64,000 nt of DNA from Serratia sarumanii (lineage in GTDB: Bacteria; Pseudomonadota; Gammaproteobacteria; Enterobacterales; Enterobacteriaceae). Below the pieces are notes generated by a model, which ran no database searches, was not told the origin of the DNA, and worked only from the letters and a program-made list of their open reading frames with translations. Below, piece after piece: positions 18,324-26,697 of the stretch. The stretch is taken from the NCBI RefSeq assembly GCF_029962605.1, contig NZ_CP124750.1, forward strand, positions 620,001 to 684,000. The letters run 5' to 3'. A program made the position numbers and the translations under genes. Numbering within the stretch: the stretch's first letter is position 1; each line of letters starts with the position of its first letter.

Positions 18324-19301
18324 ATGTCAAACAGTCTGACCTATTGCGATCTTCCGGCGGAGATCTCTCAATGGCCGGGTCTTCCCCTTTCGCTCAGCGG
18401 CGACGAAGTGATGCCGCTGGACTACCGGGCGGGCAATACCGGGTGGCTGTTATACGGCAGAAAGCTGGACAAGGCGCGCATTACACAATTCCAACGCAAG
18501 CTGGGCGCGGCGATGGTGATCGTCACCGCCTGGGGCGTGGACGACTATCAGGTGGTGCGCCTGGCAGGCACCTTGACGCCGCGCGCCAAGCTGCTGGCGG
18601 CAGAGAGCGGGCTGGACGTGGCGCCGCTCGGCAAGATCCCGCACCTGCGCACGCCGGGGCTGCTGGTGATGGACATGGATTCGACGGCGATCGAGATCGA
18701 GTGCATCGACGAGATCGCCAAGCTGGCGGGCGTCGGCGAACAGGTGGCGGAAGTCACCGAACGCGCGATGCGCGGCGAGCTGGACTTTACCGCCAGCCTG
18801 CGCCAGCGCGTCGGCACGCTGAAAGGGGCCGACGCCAACATCCTCAAGCAGGTGCGCGACGAGCTGCCGCTGATGCCGGGGCTGACCAGTCTGGTGGGCA
18901 AGCTGCAGGCGATGGGCTGGCATGTGGCGATCGCCTCCGGCGGCTTCACCTACTACGCCGAATACCTGCGCAACCGGCTGCGGCTGGTGGCGGCGGCGGC
19001 CAATGAGCTGGAGATCCGCGACGGCAAGCTGACCGGCGAAGTGCTGGGGCCGGTGGTGGACGCGCAGTTCAAAGCCGATACGCTGCTGCGACTGGCAGAG
19101 AAGCTGGAGATCCCGCTGGCGCAGACCGTAGCCATCGGCGACGGCGCCAACGATTTGAAAATGATGCAGGCGGCGGGGTTGGGCATCGCCTACCACGCCA
19201 AGCCGAAAGTGTATGAAAAAGCGCAGGTGGCGATCCGGCATGCGGATCTGATGGGCGTGCTGTGCATTCTCACCGGCAGCCTGAAACACGAAGTGCGATA
19301 A
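18324..19301 (+). CDS. serB: phosphoserine phosphatase
   Basis: A 325-residue HAD-superfamily enzyme catalysing the last step of serine synthesis. The nucleophile motif is DMDST with Asp117; SGGF and GDGANDLKM motifs follow. An N-terminal regulatory domain occupies about residues 1-100, as in E. coli SerB. Tandem ATGs lie at 18321 and 18324. The second is preferred for its six-base spacing from AGGAG and for alignment of MSNSLTYCDLP with the E. coli start. It is followed after 19 bases by radA. Confidence 0.97.
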   Translation: MSNSLTYCDLPAEISQWPGLPLSLSGDEVMPLDYRAGNTGWLLYGRKLDKARITQFQRKLGAAMVIVTAWGVDDYQVVRLAGTLTPRAKLLAAESGLDVAPLGKIPHLRTPGLLVMDMDSTAIEIECIDEIAKLAGVGEQVAEVTERAMRGELDFTASLRQRVGTLKGADANILKQVRDELPLMPGLTSLVGKLQAMGWHVAIASGGFTYYAEYLRNRLRLVAAAANELEIRDGKLTGEVLGPVVDAQFKADTLLRLAEKLEIPLAQTVAIGDGANDLKMMQAAGLGIAYHAKPKVYEKAQVAIRHADLMGVLCILTGSLKHEVR

Positions 19302-19320
19302 CGAAAGATTGAGGTAAGAC

Positions 19321-20706
19321 GTGGCAAAAGCGGCAAAACGGGCATTTGTGTGCAATGAGTGCGGGGCGGACTATCCGCGTTGGCAGGGGCAGTGCAGCGC
19401 CTGTCATGCCTGGAACACCATCACGGAAGTGCGTTTGGCCGCGTCGCCCGCAGCGGCGCGCAACGATCGCCTCAGCGGCTATGCCGGCGACGCCGGCGTC
19501 AGCAAGGTGCAGAAGCTGTCGGAAATCAGCCTTGAGGCGCTGCCGCGCTTCACCACCGGCTTTCTCGAGTTCGATCGCGTGCTGGGCGGCGGCGTGGTGC
19601 CCGGCAGCGCCATTCTGATCGGCGGCAACCCCGGCGCCGGCAAGAGCACCCTGTTGCTGCAGGTGCTGTGCAAACTGTCCGAGCAGATGAAAACCCTGTA
19701 CGTCACCGGCGAGGAGTCGCTGCAGCAGGTGGCGATGCGCGCTCATCGGCTGGGGCTGCCGACCGGCGGCCTGAACATGCTGTCGGAAACCAGCATCGAG
19801 CAGATCTGCCTGATCGCCGAGCAGGAACAGCCGAAGCTGATGGTGATCGACTCGATCCAGGTGATGCACATGGCGGACATTCAGTCTTCGCCGGGCAGCG
19901 TGGCCCAGGTGCGCGAAACCGCCGCCTACCTGACGCGCTTCGCCAAGACGCGCGGCGTGGCGATCGTCATGGTCGGCCACGTCACCAAAGACGGCTCGCT
20001 GGCCGGGCCGAAAGTGCTGGAACACTGCATCGACTGTTCGGTGCTGCTGGACGGCGACGCCGATTCCCGCTTCCGCACCCTGCGCAGCCACAAGAACCGC
20101 TTCGGCGCGGTCAACGAGCTGGGAGTGTTCGCCATGACCGAACAGGGGCTGCGCGAAGTCAGCAACCCTTCGGCGATCTTTCTCAGCCGCGGCGATGAAG
20201 TCACCTCCGGCAGCTCGGTGATGGTGGTGTGGGAAGGCACCCGGCCGCTGCTGGTGGAGATCCAGGCGCTGGTGGATCACTCGATGATGTCCAACCCGCG
20301 CCGCGTGGCGGTGGGCCTGGAGCAGAACCGGTTGGCGATCCTGCTGGCGGTGCTGCACCGGCACGGCGGGCTGCAGATGTCGGATCAGGACGTGTTCGTC
20401 AACGTGGTCGGCGGGGTGAAGGTCAGCGAGACCAGCGCCGATCTGGCGCTGCTGATGTCGCTGGTGTCGAGCCTGCGCGATCGGCCGCTGCCGAACGATC
20501 TGGTGGTGTTCGGCGAAGTGGGGTTGGCGGGAGAAATCCGTCCGGTGCCGAGCGGCCAGGAGCGCATCTCCGAAGCGGCCAAGCACGGTTTCAAGCGCGC
20601 CATCGTGCCGCACGGCAACATGCCGAAGAAGCCGCCGGCCAACATGCAGGTGTTTGGGGTCAAGAAGCTGGCGGACGCGCTCGACGTGCTGGAAGAGTTT
20701 TATTAA
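19321..20706 (+). CDS. radA: DNA repair protein RadA
   Basis: A 461-residue RecA-like branch-migration ATPase. It has a four-cysteine zinc finger (Cys11, 14, 25, 28), Walker A GGNPGAGKST (101-110), the RadA-specific KNRFG motif and a C-terminal Lon-like domain. GTG start at 19321, 19 bases after serB, gives the canonical N-terminus MAKAAKRAFVCNECG. It lies in a serB-radA-nadR run as in E. coli. Confidence 0.98.
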   Translation: MAKAAKRAFVCNECGADYPRWQGQCSACHAWNTITEVRLAASPAAARNDRLSGYAGDAGVSKVQKLSEISLEALPRFTTGFLEFDRVLGGGVVPGSAILIGGNPGAGKSTLLLQVLCKLSEQMKTLYVTGEESLQQVAMRAHRLGLPTGGLNMLSETSIEQICLIAEQEQPKLMVIDSIQVMHMADIQSSPGSVAQVRETAAYLTRFAKTRGVAIVMVGHVTKDGSLAGPKVLEHCIDCSVLLDGDADSRFRTLRSHKNRFGAVNELGVFAMTEQGLREVSNPSAIFLSRGDEVTSGSSVMVVWEGTRPLLVEIQALVDHSMMSNPRRVAVGLEQNRLAILLAVLHRHGGLQMSDQDVFVNVVGGVKVSETSADLALLMSLVSSLRDRPLPNDLVVFGEVGLAGEIRPVPSGQERISEAAKHGFKRAIVPHGNMPKKPPANMQVFGVKKLADALDVLEEFY

Positions 20707-20737
20707 TGTCGCCGACGGCGAGTAAGATATGCTATTT

Positions 20738-20755
20738 TGTTTAGCATACTAAACG
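20738..20755. promoter_or_regulatory. NadR-type operator immediately upstream of nadR
   Basis: TGTTTA-N6-TAAACG, 11 of 12 positions of the NadR consensus TGTTTA-N6-TAAACA known from nadA, nadB and pncB operators. It ends 9 bases before the nadR ATG and its last two bases are part of the Shine-Dalgarno (GGAGG 20755-20759). This suggests autoregulation. Confidence 0.6.
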
Positions 20756-20764
20756 GAGGTGGCC

Positions 20765-22039
20765 ATGCCGCAATTTGATTACCTGAAGACGTCCATTAAG
20801 CAAAAAGGCTGTACTTTGCAGCAGGTGGCGGATGCCAGCGGCATGACCAAGGGCTATCTGAGCCAGCTTTTGAACGACAAAATCAAAAGCCCGAGCGCGC
20901 AAAAGCTCGAGGCGCTGCACCGTTTTCTCGGGCTGGAGTTCCCGCGTAAAGAGGTCAAAGTCGGCGTGGTGTTTGGTAAATTTTACCCGCTGCACACCGG
21001 CCACATCTATCTGATCCAGCGCGCCTGCAGCCAGGTGGACGAACTTCACGTTATCTTGTGCCACGATGAACCGCGCGACCGCGAGCTGTTCGAGAACAGT
21101 TCGATGTCGCAACAGCCAACGGTCAGCGATCGCCTGCGCTGGCTGCTGCAGACCTTCAAGTACCAGAAAAACATCCATATCCACTCGTTCGACGAGCAGG
21201 GCATCGAACCCTATCCGCACGGCTGGAACGTGTGGAGCGACGGCATGAAGGCCTTTATGGAACAGAAGGGCATCGTGCCGAGCTTCATCTATTCCAGCGA
21301 AGCGCAGGATGCGCCGCGCTACCGCGAGCATCTGGGCATCGAAACCATCTTGGTCGATCCCGAGCGTTCGTTCATGAACATCAGCGGCAATCAGATCCGC
21401 CAGGATCCGTTCCGCTATTGGGACTACATCCCTACCGAGGTGAAGCCGTTTTTCGTACGCACCGTGGCGATCCTCGGCGGCGAGTCGAGCGGCAAATCGA
21501 CGCTGGTCAACAAGCTGGCCAACATCTTCAACACCACCAGCGCCTGGGAATATGGCCGTGATTACGTGTTTTCGCACCTGGGCGGCGACGAGATGGCGCT
21601 GCAGTACTCCGACTACGACAAAATCGCTCTCGGGCAAGCGCAATACGTGGATTTCGCGGTCAAGTACGCCAACAAGGTGGCGTTTATCGATACCGATTTC
21701 GTTACCACCCAGGCGTTTTGCAAAAAGTACGAGGGGCGTGAACACCCCTTCGTGCAGGCGCTGATCGACGAATACCGTTTCGATCTGGTGATCCTGTTGG
21801 AAAACAACACGCCGTGGGTGGCGGACGGCCTGCGCAGCCTTGGCAGCGCCGCCGATCGCCTGGCGTTCCAGCACCTGCTGGAGGAGATGTTGCGCGCCAA
21901 CAACATCGAGTACGTGCACGTTGAATCCAGCGATTACGAAGAGCGTTTCCTGCGCTGCGTCGAGCTGGTGCAGCAGCTGCTGGCGGCGGACGCTGGCCGG
22001 TTGGCGAATGCGCCCGCCCATTGCCACGCCGCAGGCTGA
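20765..22039 (+). CDS. nadR: trifunctional NAD regulator, NMN adenylyltransferase and ribosylnicotinamide kinase
   Basis: A 424-residue protein. It has an HTH repressor domain (about 1-60, TLQQVADASGMTKGYLSQLL), an NMN adenylyltransferase domain opening with GKFYPLHTGH (71-80), and a C-terminal kinase domain with P-loop GGESSGKST. It senses NAD and represses NAD synthesis and salvage genes. ATG at 20765 gives the family start (MPQFDYLKTSIKQ); GTG at 20759 is inside the Shine-Dalgarno. The C-terminus is about 14 residues longer than E. coli NadR. Confidence 0.97.
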   Translation: MPQFDYLKTSIKQKGCTLQQVADASGMTKGYLSQLLNDKIKSPSAQKLEALHRFLGLEFPRKEVKVGVVFGKFYPLHTGHIYLIQRACSQVDELHVILCHDEPRDRELFENSSMSQQPTVSDRLRWLLQTFKYQKNIHIHSFDEQGIEPYPHGWNVWSDGMKAFMEQKGIVPSFIYSSEAQDAPRYREHLGIETILVDPERSFMNISGNQIRQDPFRYWDYIPTEVKPFFVRTVAILGGESSGKSTLVNKLANIFNTTSAWEYGRDYVFSHLGGDEMALQYSDYDKIALGQAQYVDFAVKYANKVAFIDTDFVTTQAFCKKYEGREHPFVQALIDEYRFDLVILLENNTPWVADGLRSLGSAADRLAFQHLLEEMLRANNIEYVHVESSDYEERFLRCVELVQQLLAADAGRLANAPAHCHAAG

Positions 22040-22102
22040 GAAAATTAGCGGAATGTGCGGTCGCGGCGGCAGAAACGCCTCTGTGGCGCACATTTAACGG
22101 CT

Positions 22103-22137
22103 TGTTTAAACATGGTTCATTCGGTAGCGACTAGGTT
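22103..22137 (+). promoter_or_regulatory. PhoP-box-like promoter of the glycosyltransferase gene
   Basis: TGTTTA-N5-GGTTCA (22103-22119) matches 11 of 12 positions of the PhoP repeat (T/G)GTTTA-N5-(T/G)GTTTA. A poor -10 (TAGGTT, 22132-22137) follows after 12 bases, the spacing usual at PhoP-activated promoters. GTTAAG-N5-CTTTAC at 22135 is a weaker PmrA-like pattern. Confidence 0.4.
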
Positions 22138-22171
22138 AAGATTTTCTTTACAATAACGCTCAGAAGAAGAC

Positions 22172-23605
22172 ATGTCTTATCGCTTACTCGTTCTCTGGTT
22201 GATCTGCTATGCCGCAGCCTGGACGCTGCTGACCGTTCATCTCGATCCCACTCTGCCTTACGACGCCGTCGAGGCGCTCAACTGGGGCCTCAACGCCGAG
22301 TGGGGCTCACCGAAAAATCCTTGGCTGGTCGGTGCGGCGATGCAGCCGGCGATCTGGCTCCCGTGGCTGCCGCTGAACCTGTACTGGTATGGCGGGCACT
22401 TCATCGCCATCGCCATCGGCATGTTGGGCGTCTGGCTATTGGCGCGCCGCCTGAGCGGCAGCACCTCGCTGGCCTGGATGGCGCTGCTGACGCTCAACCT
22501 GTCCGGCATCATCAATTTCGACATCATTCCCTACAACGACAATTACCTGTTGGTGATGCTGTGGCCGTGGATGGCGCTGTTCTTCCACCTGGCGATCTCG
22601 CGTTCGGCCAACTGGTGGCCGGCTTTCGCATTGGTGGCCGGTCTGGCGATGATGGCGAAATACTCGACCTTCGCCTTCGTCTATTTCGCGGCGCTGTCGA
22701 CGCTGTTCGTACCGCAGATCCGCCGCTGCTATCGCCAGCCGCAGTTCTATCTGGCGGTGGCGATCTGGTTGGCGCTGGTGCTGCCGAACCTGTTCTGGCT
22801 GTGGAACCATGACTTCGCCGCCTTCAAGTGGGTGGATTCGCAGATCAAGATGCAGCTCAACCTCGATATGCTGCAGTCGCTGCTGCTGGTGTTCTATCCG
22901 TCGCTGGCGCTGTGGGTGATCCTGCGGCGCAGCGGGGCAGTGCTGGCCTGGCCAGCGGCGTTGCCGATGCGGGTGTTGCTGTGGGTCTACCTGTTGCCGC
23001 TCGGCATCATTACCTTCTGGTTCTCTTTCAACGTCGGCGGCCGGCTGACCGAGTGGCTGCAGCCGTTCTTCATGCTGGCGCCCGCGCTGCTGGTCGGCTG
23101 CGTGCGCCAGCCGCCGGTGCGTTCGCTGCGCGCGGCGACCATCGGGCTGATGTGCGCGGCGCTGGCGGTCTATCTGGGGTATGCCGCGGTGATGCTGGGC
23201 AACGTGCGCAACGCCGGCCAGAAAATGGTGGGTATCAAGGCGTTCAGCGTCGGAGTGGAGCGGCTGTGGCAGGAGCGGTATGGCGTCAGCCTGCGCTACG
23301 TCGGCGGCGAATACCTGTCGCAGTGGATGACGGTGTACGCCGGCTCCCGGCCGCAGACCATTACGCGCTGGTCCAATCATACGCGCCCGAATATCTACAA
23401 CGTCAACATCAGCTATCCGCAGATTGCGCAGCACGGCGTCGCTCTGTTCGGGCGGTTGGGTGAAGACTGCGCGCACAGCGACTTCGGCGGCGAGCTGGCC
23501 CACTGGCCGAAGATGCGCCTCGATTGGCAGCAGACGCTGACGTTCCGCGCCGATCCGCATGCCGACGAGCAAGCGCTGTGCGTCGGCTTCGTTCGTCCGC
23601 AGTAA
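22172..23605 (+). CDS. GT39/ArnT-like integral-membrane glycosyltransferase
   Basis: A 477-residue polytopic membrane protein with about ten hydrophobic segments. It resembles the PMT_2/ArnT superfamily of lipid-linked sugar transferases: an acidic DPTLPYDAVEALNW motif in the first periplasmic loop, then YWYGGHF and later YNDNYLLV. It ends in a small soluble periplasmic domain. It is shorter than true ArnT (about 550) and not in an arn cluster, so the acceptor is unknown. Lipid A, O-antigen or another envelope polymer is plausible. A PhoP-like box upstream would fit envelope remodelling. It is absent from this place in E. coli. Confidence 0.8.
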   Translation: MSYRLLVLWLICYAAAWTLLTVHLDPTLPYDAVEALNWGLNAEWGSPKNPWLVGAAMQPAIWLPWLPLNLYWYGGHFIAIAIGMLGVWLLARRLSGSTSLAWMALLTLNLSGIINFDIIPYNDNYLLVMLWPWMALFFHLAISRSANWWPAFALVAGLAMMAKYSTFAFVYFAALSTLFVPQIRRCYRQPQFYLAVAIWLALVLPNLFWLWNHDFAAFKWVDSQIKMQLNLDMLQSLLLVFYPSLALWVILRRSGAVLAWPAALPMRVLLWVYLLPLGIITFWFSFNVGGRLTEWLQPFFMLAPALLVGCVRQPPVRSLRAATIGLMCAALAVYLGYAAVMLGNVRNAGQKMVGIKAFSVGVERLWQERYGVSLRYVGGEYLSQWMTVYAGSRPQTITRWSNHTRPNIYNVNISYPQIAQHGVALFGRLGEDCAHSDFGGELAHWPKMRLDWQQTLTFRADPHADEQALCVGFVRPQ

Positions 23606-23606
23606 C

Positions 23607-23625
23607 GGCGGCGCAAAACGCCGCC
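23607..23625. terminator. hairpin between convergent genes
   Basis: GGCGGCG and CGCCGCC pair around CAAAA between the stops of the glycosyltransferase and the alcohol dehydrogenase-like gene. No T tract follows on either strand. Confidence 0.4.
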
Positions 23626-23636
23626 GCGATTCAGGC

Positions 23637-24638
23637 TTAGTAAGCGATAACCAGCTTGCCTTGCATATGGCCGCCGAGCAGCCGTTGATGCGCGGCGGTC
23701 AGCGTTTCTACCGACAGCCCGTGCAGGGTTTCGCTCAGCGTGGTGCTCAGCTTGCCTTCGTCCAGCAACTGCGCCATCTGCAGCAGGATCTTGCCTTGCT
23801 GCGCGATGTCCGGGGTGGTGAACATGCTGCGGGTGAACATGAATTCCCAGTGCAGCGCGGCGCTTTTCAGCTTCAGCGCGTTTTGATCCAACGGCTGCGC
23901 GTTCTCGACGATGGTGCAGATATGGCCCAGCGGCGCGACCAGCTCGGCCATCGCCGGCCAGTGGCCGTCGGTATCGTTCAGACAGAGGATGTAATCCACC
24001 TGCTCGATGCCGTGCTGCGCCAGGTTGCCCTTCAGATCGCGGTAGTCCACCACCAGATCGGCGCCGCGTTCATGGCACCAGGCGGCGGATTCCGGCCTTG
24101 AGGCGGTGGCAATCACTTTCACCTTGCTGCGCAGCGCGGCCAGCGGAATGGCCAGCGAGCCGACGCCGCCGGCGCCGCCGATGATCAGCAGTGTCTTGTG
24201 CTCCGGCGCATCCTGAATGTTCAGGTGTTCGAACAGCGCTTCCCAGGCGGTGAGGGCGGTGAGCGGCAGGGCGGCGGACTCGGCCCAGTTCAGGCTGCGC
24301 GGCTTGTGCGCGGCGATGCGTGAGTCGATCAGCTGGTGGCTGCTGTTGCTGCCGGGGCGGGTGATGTCGCCGGCGTACCACACTTCATCGCCGGGCTTGA
24401 AGCCGCTGACGCCGCTGCCCACCTCTACCACCACGCCGCTGGCGTCCCAGCCGAGGATGCGCGGCTGCTGCAGGCCGCTCTTTTGCAGACCGGCGTGCAC
24501 TTTGGTGTCCACCGGGTTGACCGACGCCGCTTTCACTGCCACCAGCAGATCGTACTGGCCGGGAACCGGCATCTCCGGTGAGATTTCGATGAAACCGGCG
24601 GGGTTCTGCGGGTCTACGGCAATGGCTTTTATCGACAT
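23637..24638 (-). CDS. zinc-type alcohol dehydrogenase-like quinone oxidoreductase
   Basis: A 333-residue MDR-superfamily oxidoreductase. It has a GroES-like N-terminal domain with ASVNPVDTKVHAG and GWDASGVVVEVG, then a Rossmann domain with IIGGAGGVGS (NAD(P)H). The usual catalytic zinc cysteines are lacking, so it is of the zinc-free quinone-oxidoreductase type despite the family name. ATG at 24638 follows AAGGAG. It is divergent from a LysR regulator whose gene starts 97 bases away and probably controls it. The substrate is unknown; electrophilic quinones or enals are likely. Confidence 0.88.
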   Translation of the reverse strand: MSIKAIAVDPQNPAGFIEISPEMPVPGQYDLLVAVKAASVNPVDTKVHAGLQKSGLQQPRILGWDASGVVVEVGSGVSGFKPGDEVWYAGDITRPGSNSSHQLIDSRIAAHKPRSLNWAESAALPLTALTAWEALFEHLNIQDAPEHKTLLIIGGAGGVGSLAIPLAALRSKVKVIATASRPESAAWCHERGADLVVDYRDLKGNLAQHGIEQVDYILCLNDTDGHWPAMAELVAPLGHICTIVENAQPLDQNALKLKSAALHWEFMFTRSMFTTPDIAQQGKILLQMAQLLDEGKLSTTLSETLHGLSVETLTAAHQRLLGGHMQGKLVIAY

Positions 24639-24716
24639 GATTGTGCTCCTTTTAAATGATGTCCCCAGTGTAGACCCGCGGCAGTGGGGTGATAAGATGG
24701 ACAATATCTAACGGAG

Positions 24717-24735
24717 TGTTCGTTTAAGGTGAACA
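24717..24735. promoter_or_regulatory. dyad abutting the LysR start codon
   Basis: TGTTC (24717-24721) and GAACA (24731-24735) form an inverted repeat ending at the base before the ATG of the LysR gene. It is a candidate autoregulatory site within the divergent promoter region. Confidence 0.35.
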
Positions 24736-25647
24736 ATGGAATTCAAACAGCTGCAGGACATGGCGCTGTTCGCGCTGGTGGCGGAGTGCGGCAGCTTCAC
24801 CGCCGCCGCGCAGCGCGTCGGGTTGCCGAAGTCCAGCGTCAGCCAGCGCATCAGCCAGCTCGAACAGACGCTGGGGCTGCGCTTGCTCAATCGCACCACG
24901 CGCCAGCTGAACCTGACCTTCGCCGGTGAGCGCTATCTGGAACATTGTCAGGCGATGATGTCCGCCGCGGAACGCGCCGATCTGGCGTTGCAGCGGCTGC
25001 GCGATAACCCGAGCGGCCGCCTGCGCATTTCAACGCCCGCCGGGCTGGGGGCGACCCTGGTGGCGCGGCTGGCGGCGGATTTTCAGCGCCAATACCCGGA
25101 CGTTTCGCTGGAGGTGTCGGTGTCCGACGCCATGGTGGATCTGGTGCAGGAAGGCTTCGACGCTGCGCTGCGCACCGGCAAGCCGCAGGATTCTTCGCTG
25201 ATCGGTCGCCGTCTCGGGTATGCGCCGCGCTATCTGTTGGCCGCGCCGTCCTATCTGGCGCAGCATCCGCCGATCGAACACCCGCAACAACTGCAACAGC
25301 ATCGCTGCATTGCCCACCGCGCCTGGACGGCCTGGAACCTGCGCTGCGGCGACGACTACTACCGTTGGCAGCTGCCGCTGGCGCACACCACCGACAACCT
25401 GCTGTATGCGCGTGAATGCGCTATCGCCGGCGCGGGGATCACGCTGTTGCCGGCGTTTCTCAGCCGCGAGGTGGTGGCGCAGAAGCTGTTGGTGGAAGTC
25501 TTGCCGGCGTGGCGCGCGGAGGGCAACGAGCTGTATCTGGTTTACCCGAGCCGCAAGCTGAACTCCCCGGCGCTGGCCTGCTTCATCGATGTGGTGCTGC
25601 AGCATCCGGCGTTCGACGACTATGCCCGCGAGCTGCCGCGGGAATAA
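24736..25647 (+). CDS. LysR-family transcriptional regulator
   Basis: A 303-residue LysR regulator. The HTH spans about residues 1-60 (GSFTAAAQRVGLPKSSVSQRISQLE) and is followed by an effector-binding domain. It is most like the CrgA/DmlR-type subgroup, whose members often sit divergent to single oxidoreductases, as here. It ends convergent with the MDR gene at 25689; a CCCAGG/CCTGGG hairpin (25660-25676) lies between but has no T run. Confidence 0.9.
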   Translation: MEFKQLQDMALFALVAECGSFTAAAQRVGLPKSSVSQRISQLEQTLGLRLLNRTTRQLNLTFAGERYLEHCQAMMSAAERADLALQRLRDNPSGRLRISTPAGLGATLVARLAADFQRQYPDVSLEVSVSDAMVDLVQEGFDAALRTGKPQDSSLIGRRLGYAPRYLLAAPSYLAQHPPIEHPQQLQQHRCIAHRAWTAWNLRCGDDYYRWQLPLAHTTDNLLYARECAIAGAGITLLPAFLSREVVAQKLLVEVLPAWRAEGNELYLVYPSRKLNSPALACFIDVVLQHPAFDDYARELPRE

Positions 25648-25688
25648 GAACCAAGGAAGCCCAGGCCGCTCCTGGGTTAAACAAGATA

Positions 25689-26684
25689 TTACGTCACTTG
25701 CACGATGCGCTTTCCTGTGTTCTCCCCCGCCAGCAGGCCAACCAAGGCCGCGGGCAGCAGCTCAAAACCGGCGATCAGATCTTCGATGACCGCTAATTTC
25801 TTCTCCGCGACCCAGGCCGTGAGCGCCGTCAGCGCCTGTTCTTGTCGGTGAAGGAAGTCGGCCACCAGGAACCCCCGCATCGTCAAGCTGTTGACGATCA
25901 GCAAACCGGGGATCCCGGCCGGCGCGGCCGGTGGGGAGGCCGTATCGTACTGCGACACCGCGCCGCAGCAAACAATGCGCCCCTGTTTCGCCATGTGCGG
26001 CAGGCAGGCCGCCAAAATATCGCCGCCGACGTTGTCGAACAGCACGTCAATGCCGTTGGGGCACGAGCGGCGCAGGCCGTCATGCAGATTCCCCGCCTTA
26101 TAATCTATCGCCGCGTCGAAACCCAGCCTGTCCGTCAGCAGAGCCGTTTTGGCGGCGCCGCCGGCAATGCCCACCGTGCGGCAGCCGTGGAGCCGGGCGA
26201 TTTGTCCGGCGAACATGCCTACCGCCCCTGCGGCGGCAGAAATGACGACGGTTTCACCGGCCTTGGGGCGTCCGCATTCCAGCAGGCCGAAGTAAGCGGT
26301 GAGTCCGGGCACGCCGTAAACGCTGAGCAAGTGCGTATGCGGAACGATGTCCGGCTGTTTGAGCGCCTCAGCCGCCGGCAGGGCCGTGAAGGTTTGCCAG
26401 CCGGTTTCCGCCAACACGATATCGCCGGCGGCCAGCAGGGAAGAGCGCGACGTGACGACTTCGGCCAGCGTCGTCGCGGCCATGATGTCTCCTGGCTGCA
26501 ATCCGGAACGATAGGTGACGCCCTGCATCCAGGCTCTGCTGGCCGCATCCAAAGGCACGTAAAGCGTGCGCAACAGAACCTCTCCGGGGCCGGGGATCGG
26601 CATCGGGGTCTCGCGAGTCTGAAAACAATCGACGGTCAGCTTTCCCTGTGGGAGTTTACCGAGGATGATTTGGCGATTCTGCAT
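25689..26684 (-). CDS. NADP-dependent MDR oxidoreductase (CurA/PTGR-like)
   Basis: A 331-residue medium-chain reductase similar to the leukotriene-B4 dehydrogenase/CurA group. The N-terminus (QIILGKLPQGKL) and MQGVTYRSGLQPGDIM segments are typical. The cofactor motif is AAAGAVGMFAGQIARLHG, followed by GFDAAIDYK and LFDNVGGDIL. Such enzymes reduce enone double bonds with NADPH. The ATG lies 13 bases after the SDR gene on the same strand, so the two form an operon. It probably works with the SDR enzyme on a shared carbonyl substrate, which cannot be named. Confidence 0.9.
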   Translation of the reverse strand: MQNRQIILGKLPQGKLTVDCFQTRETPMPIPGPGEVLLRTLYVPLDAASRAWMQGVTYRSGLQPGDIMAATTLAEVVTSRSSLLAAGDIVLAETGWQTFTALPAAEALKQPDIVPHTHLLSVYGVPGLTAYFGLLECGRPKAGETVVISAAAGAVGMFAGQIARLHGCRTVGIAGGAAKTALLTDRLGFDAAIDYKAGNLHDGLRRSCPNGIDVLFDNVGGDILAACLPHMAKQGRIVCCGAVSQYDTASPPAAPAGIPGLLIVNSLTMRGFLVADFLHRQEQALTALTAWVAEKKLAVIEDLIAGFELLPAALVGLLAGENTGKRIVQVT

Positions 26685-26697
26685 AGGGGGCTCCTGT

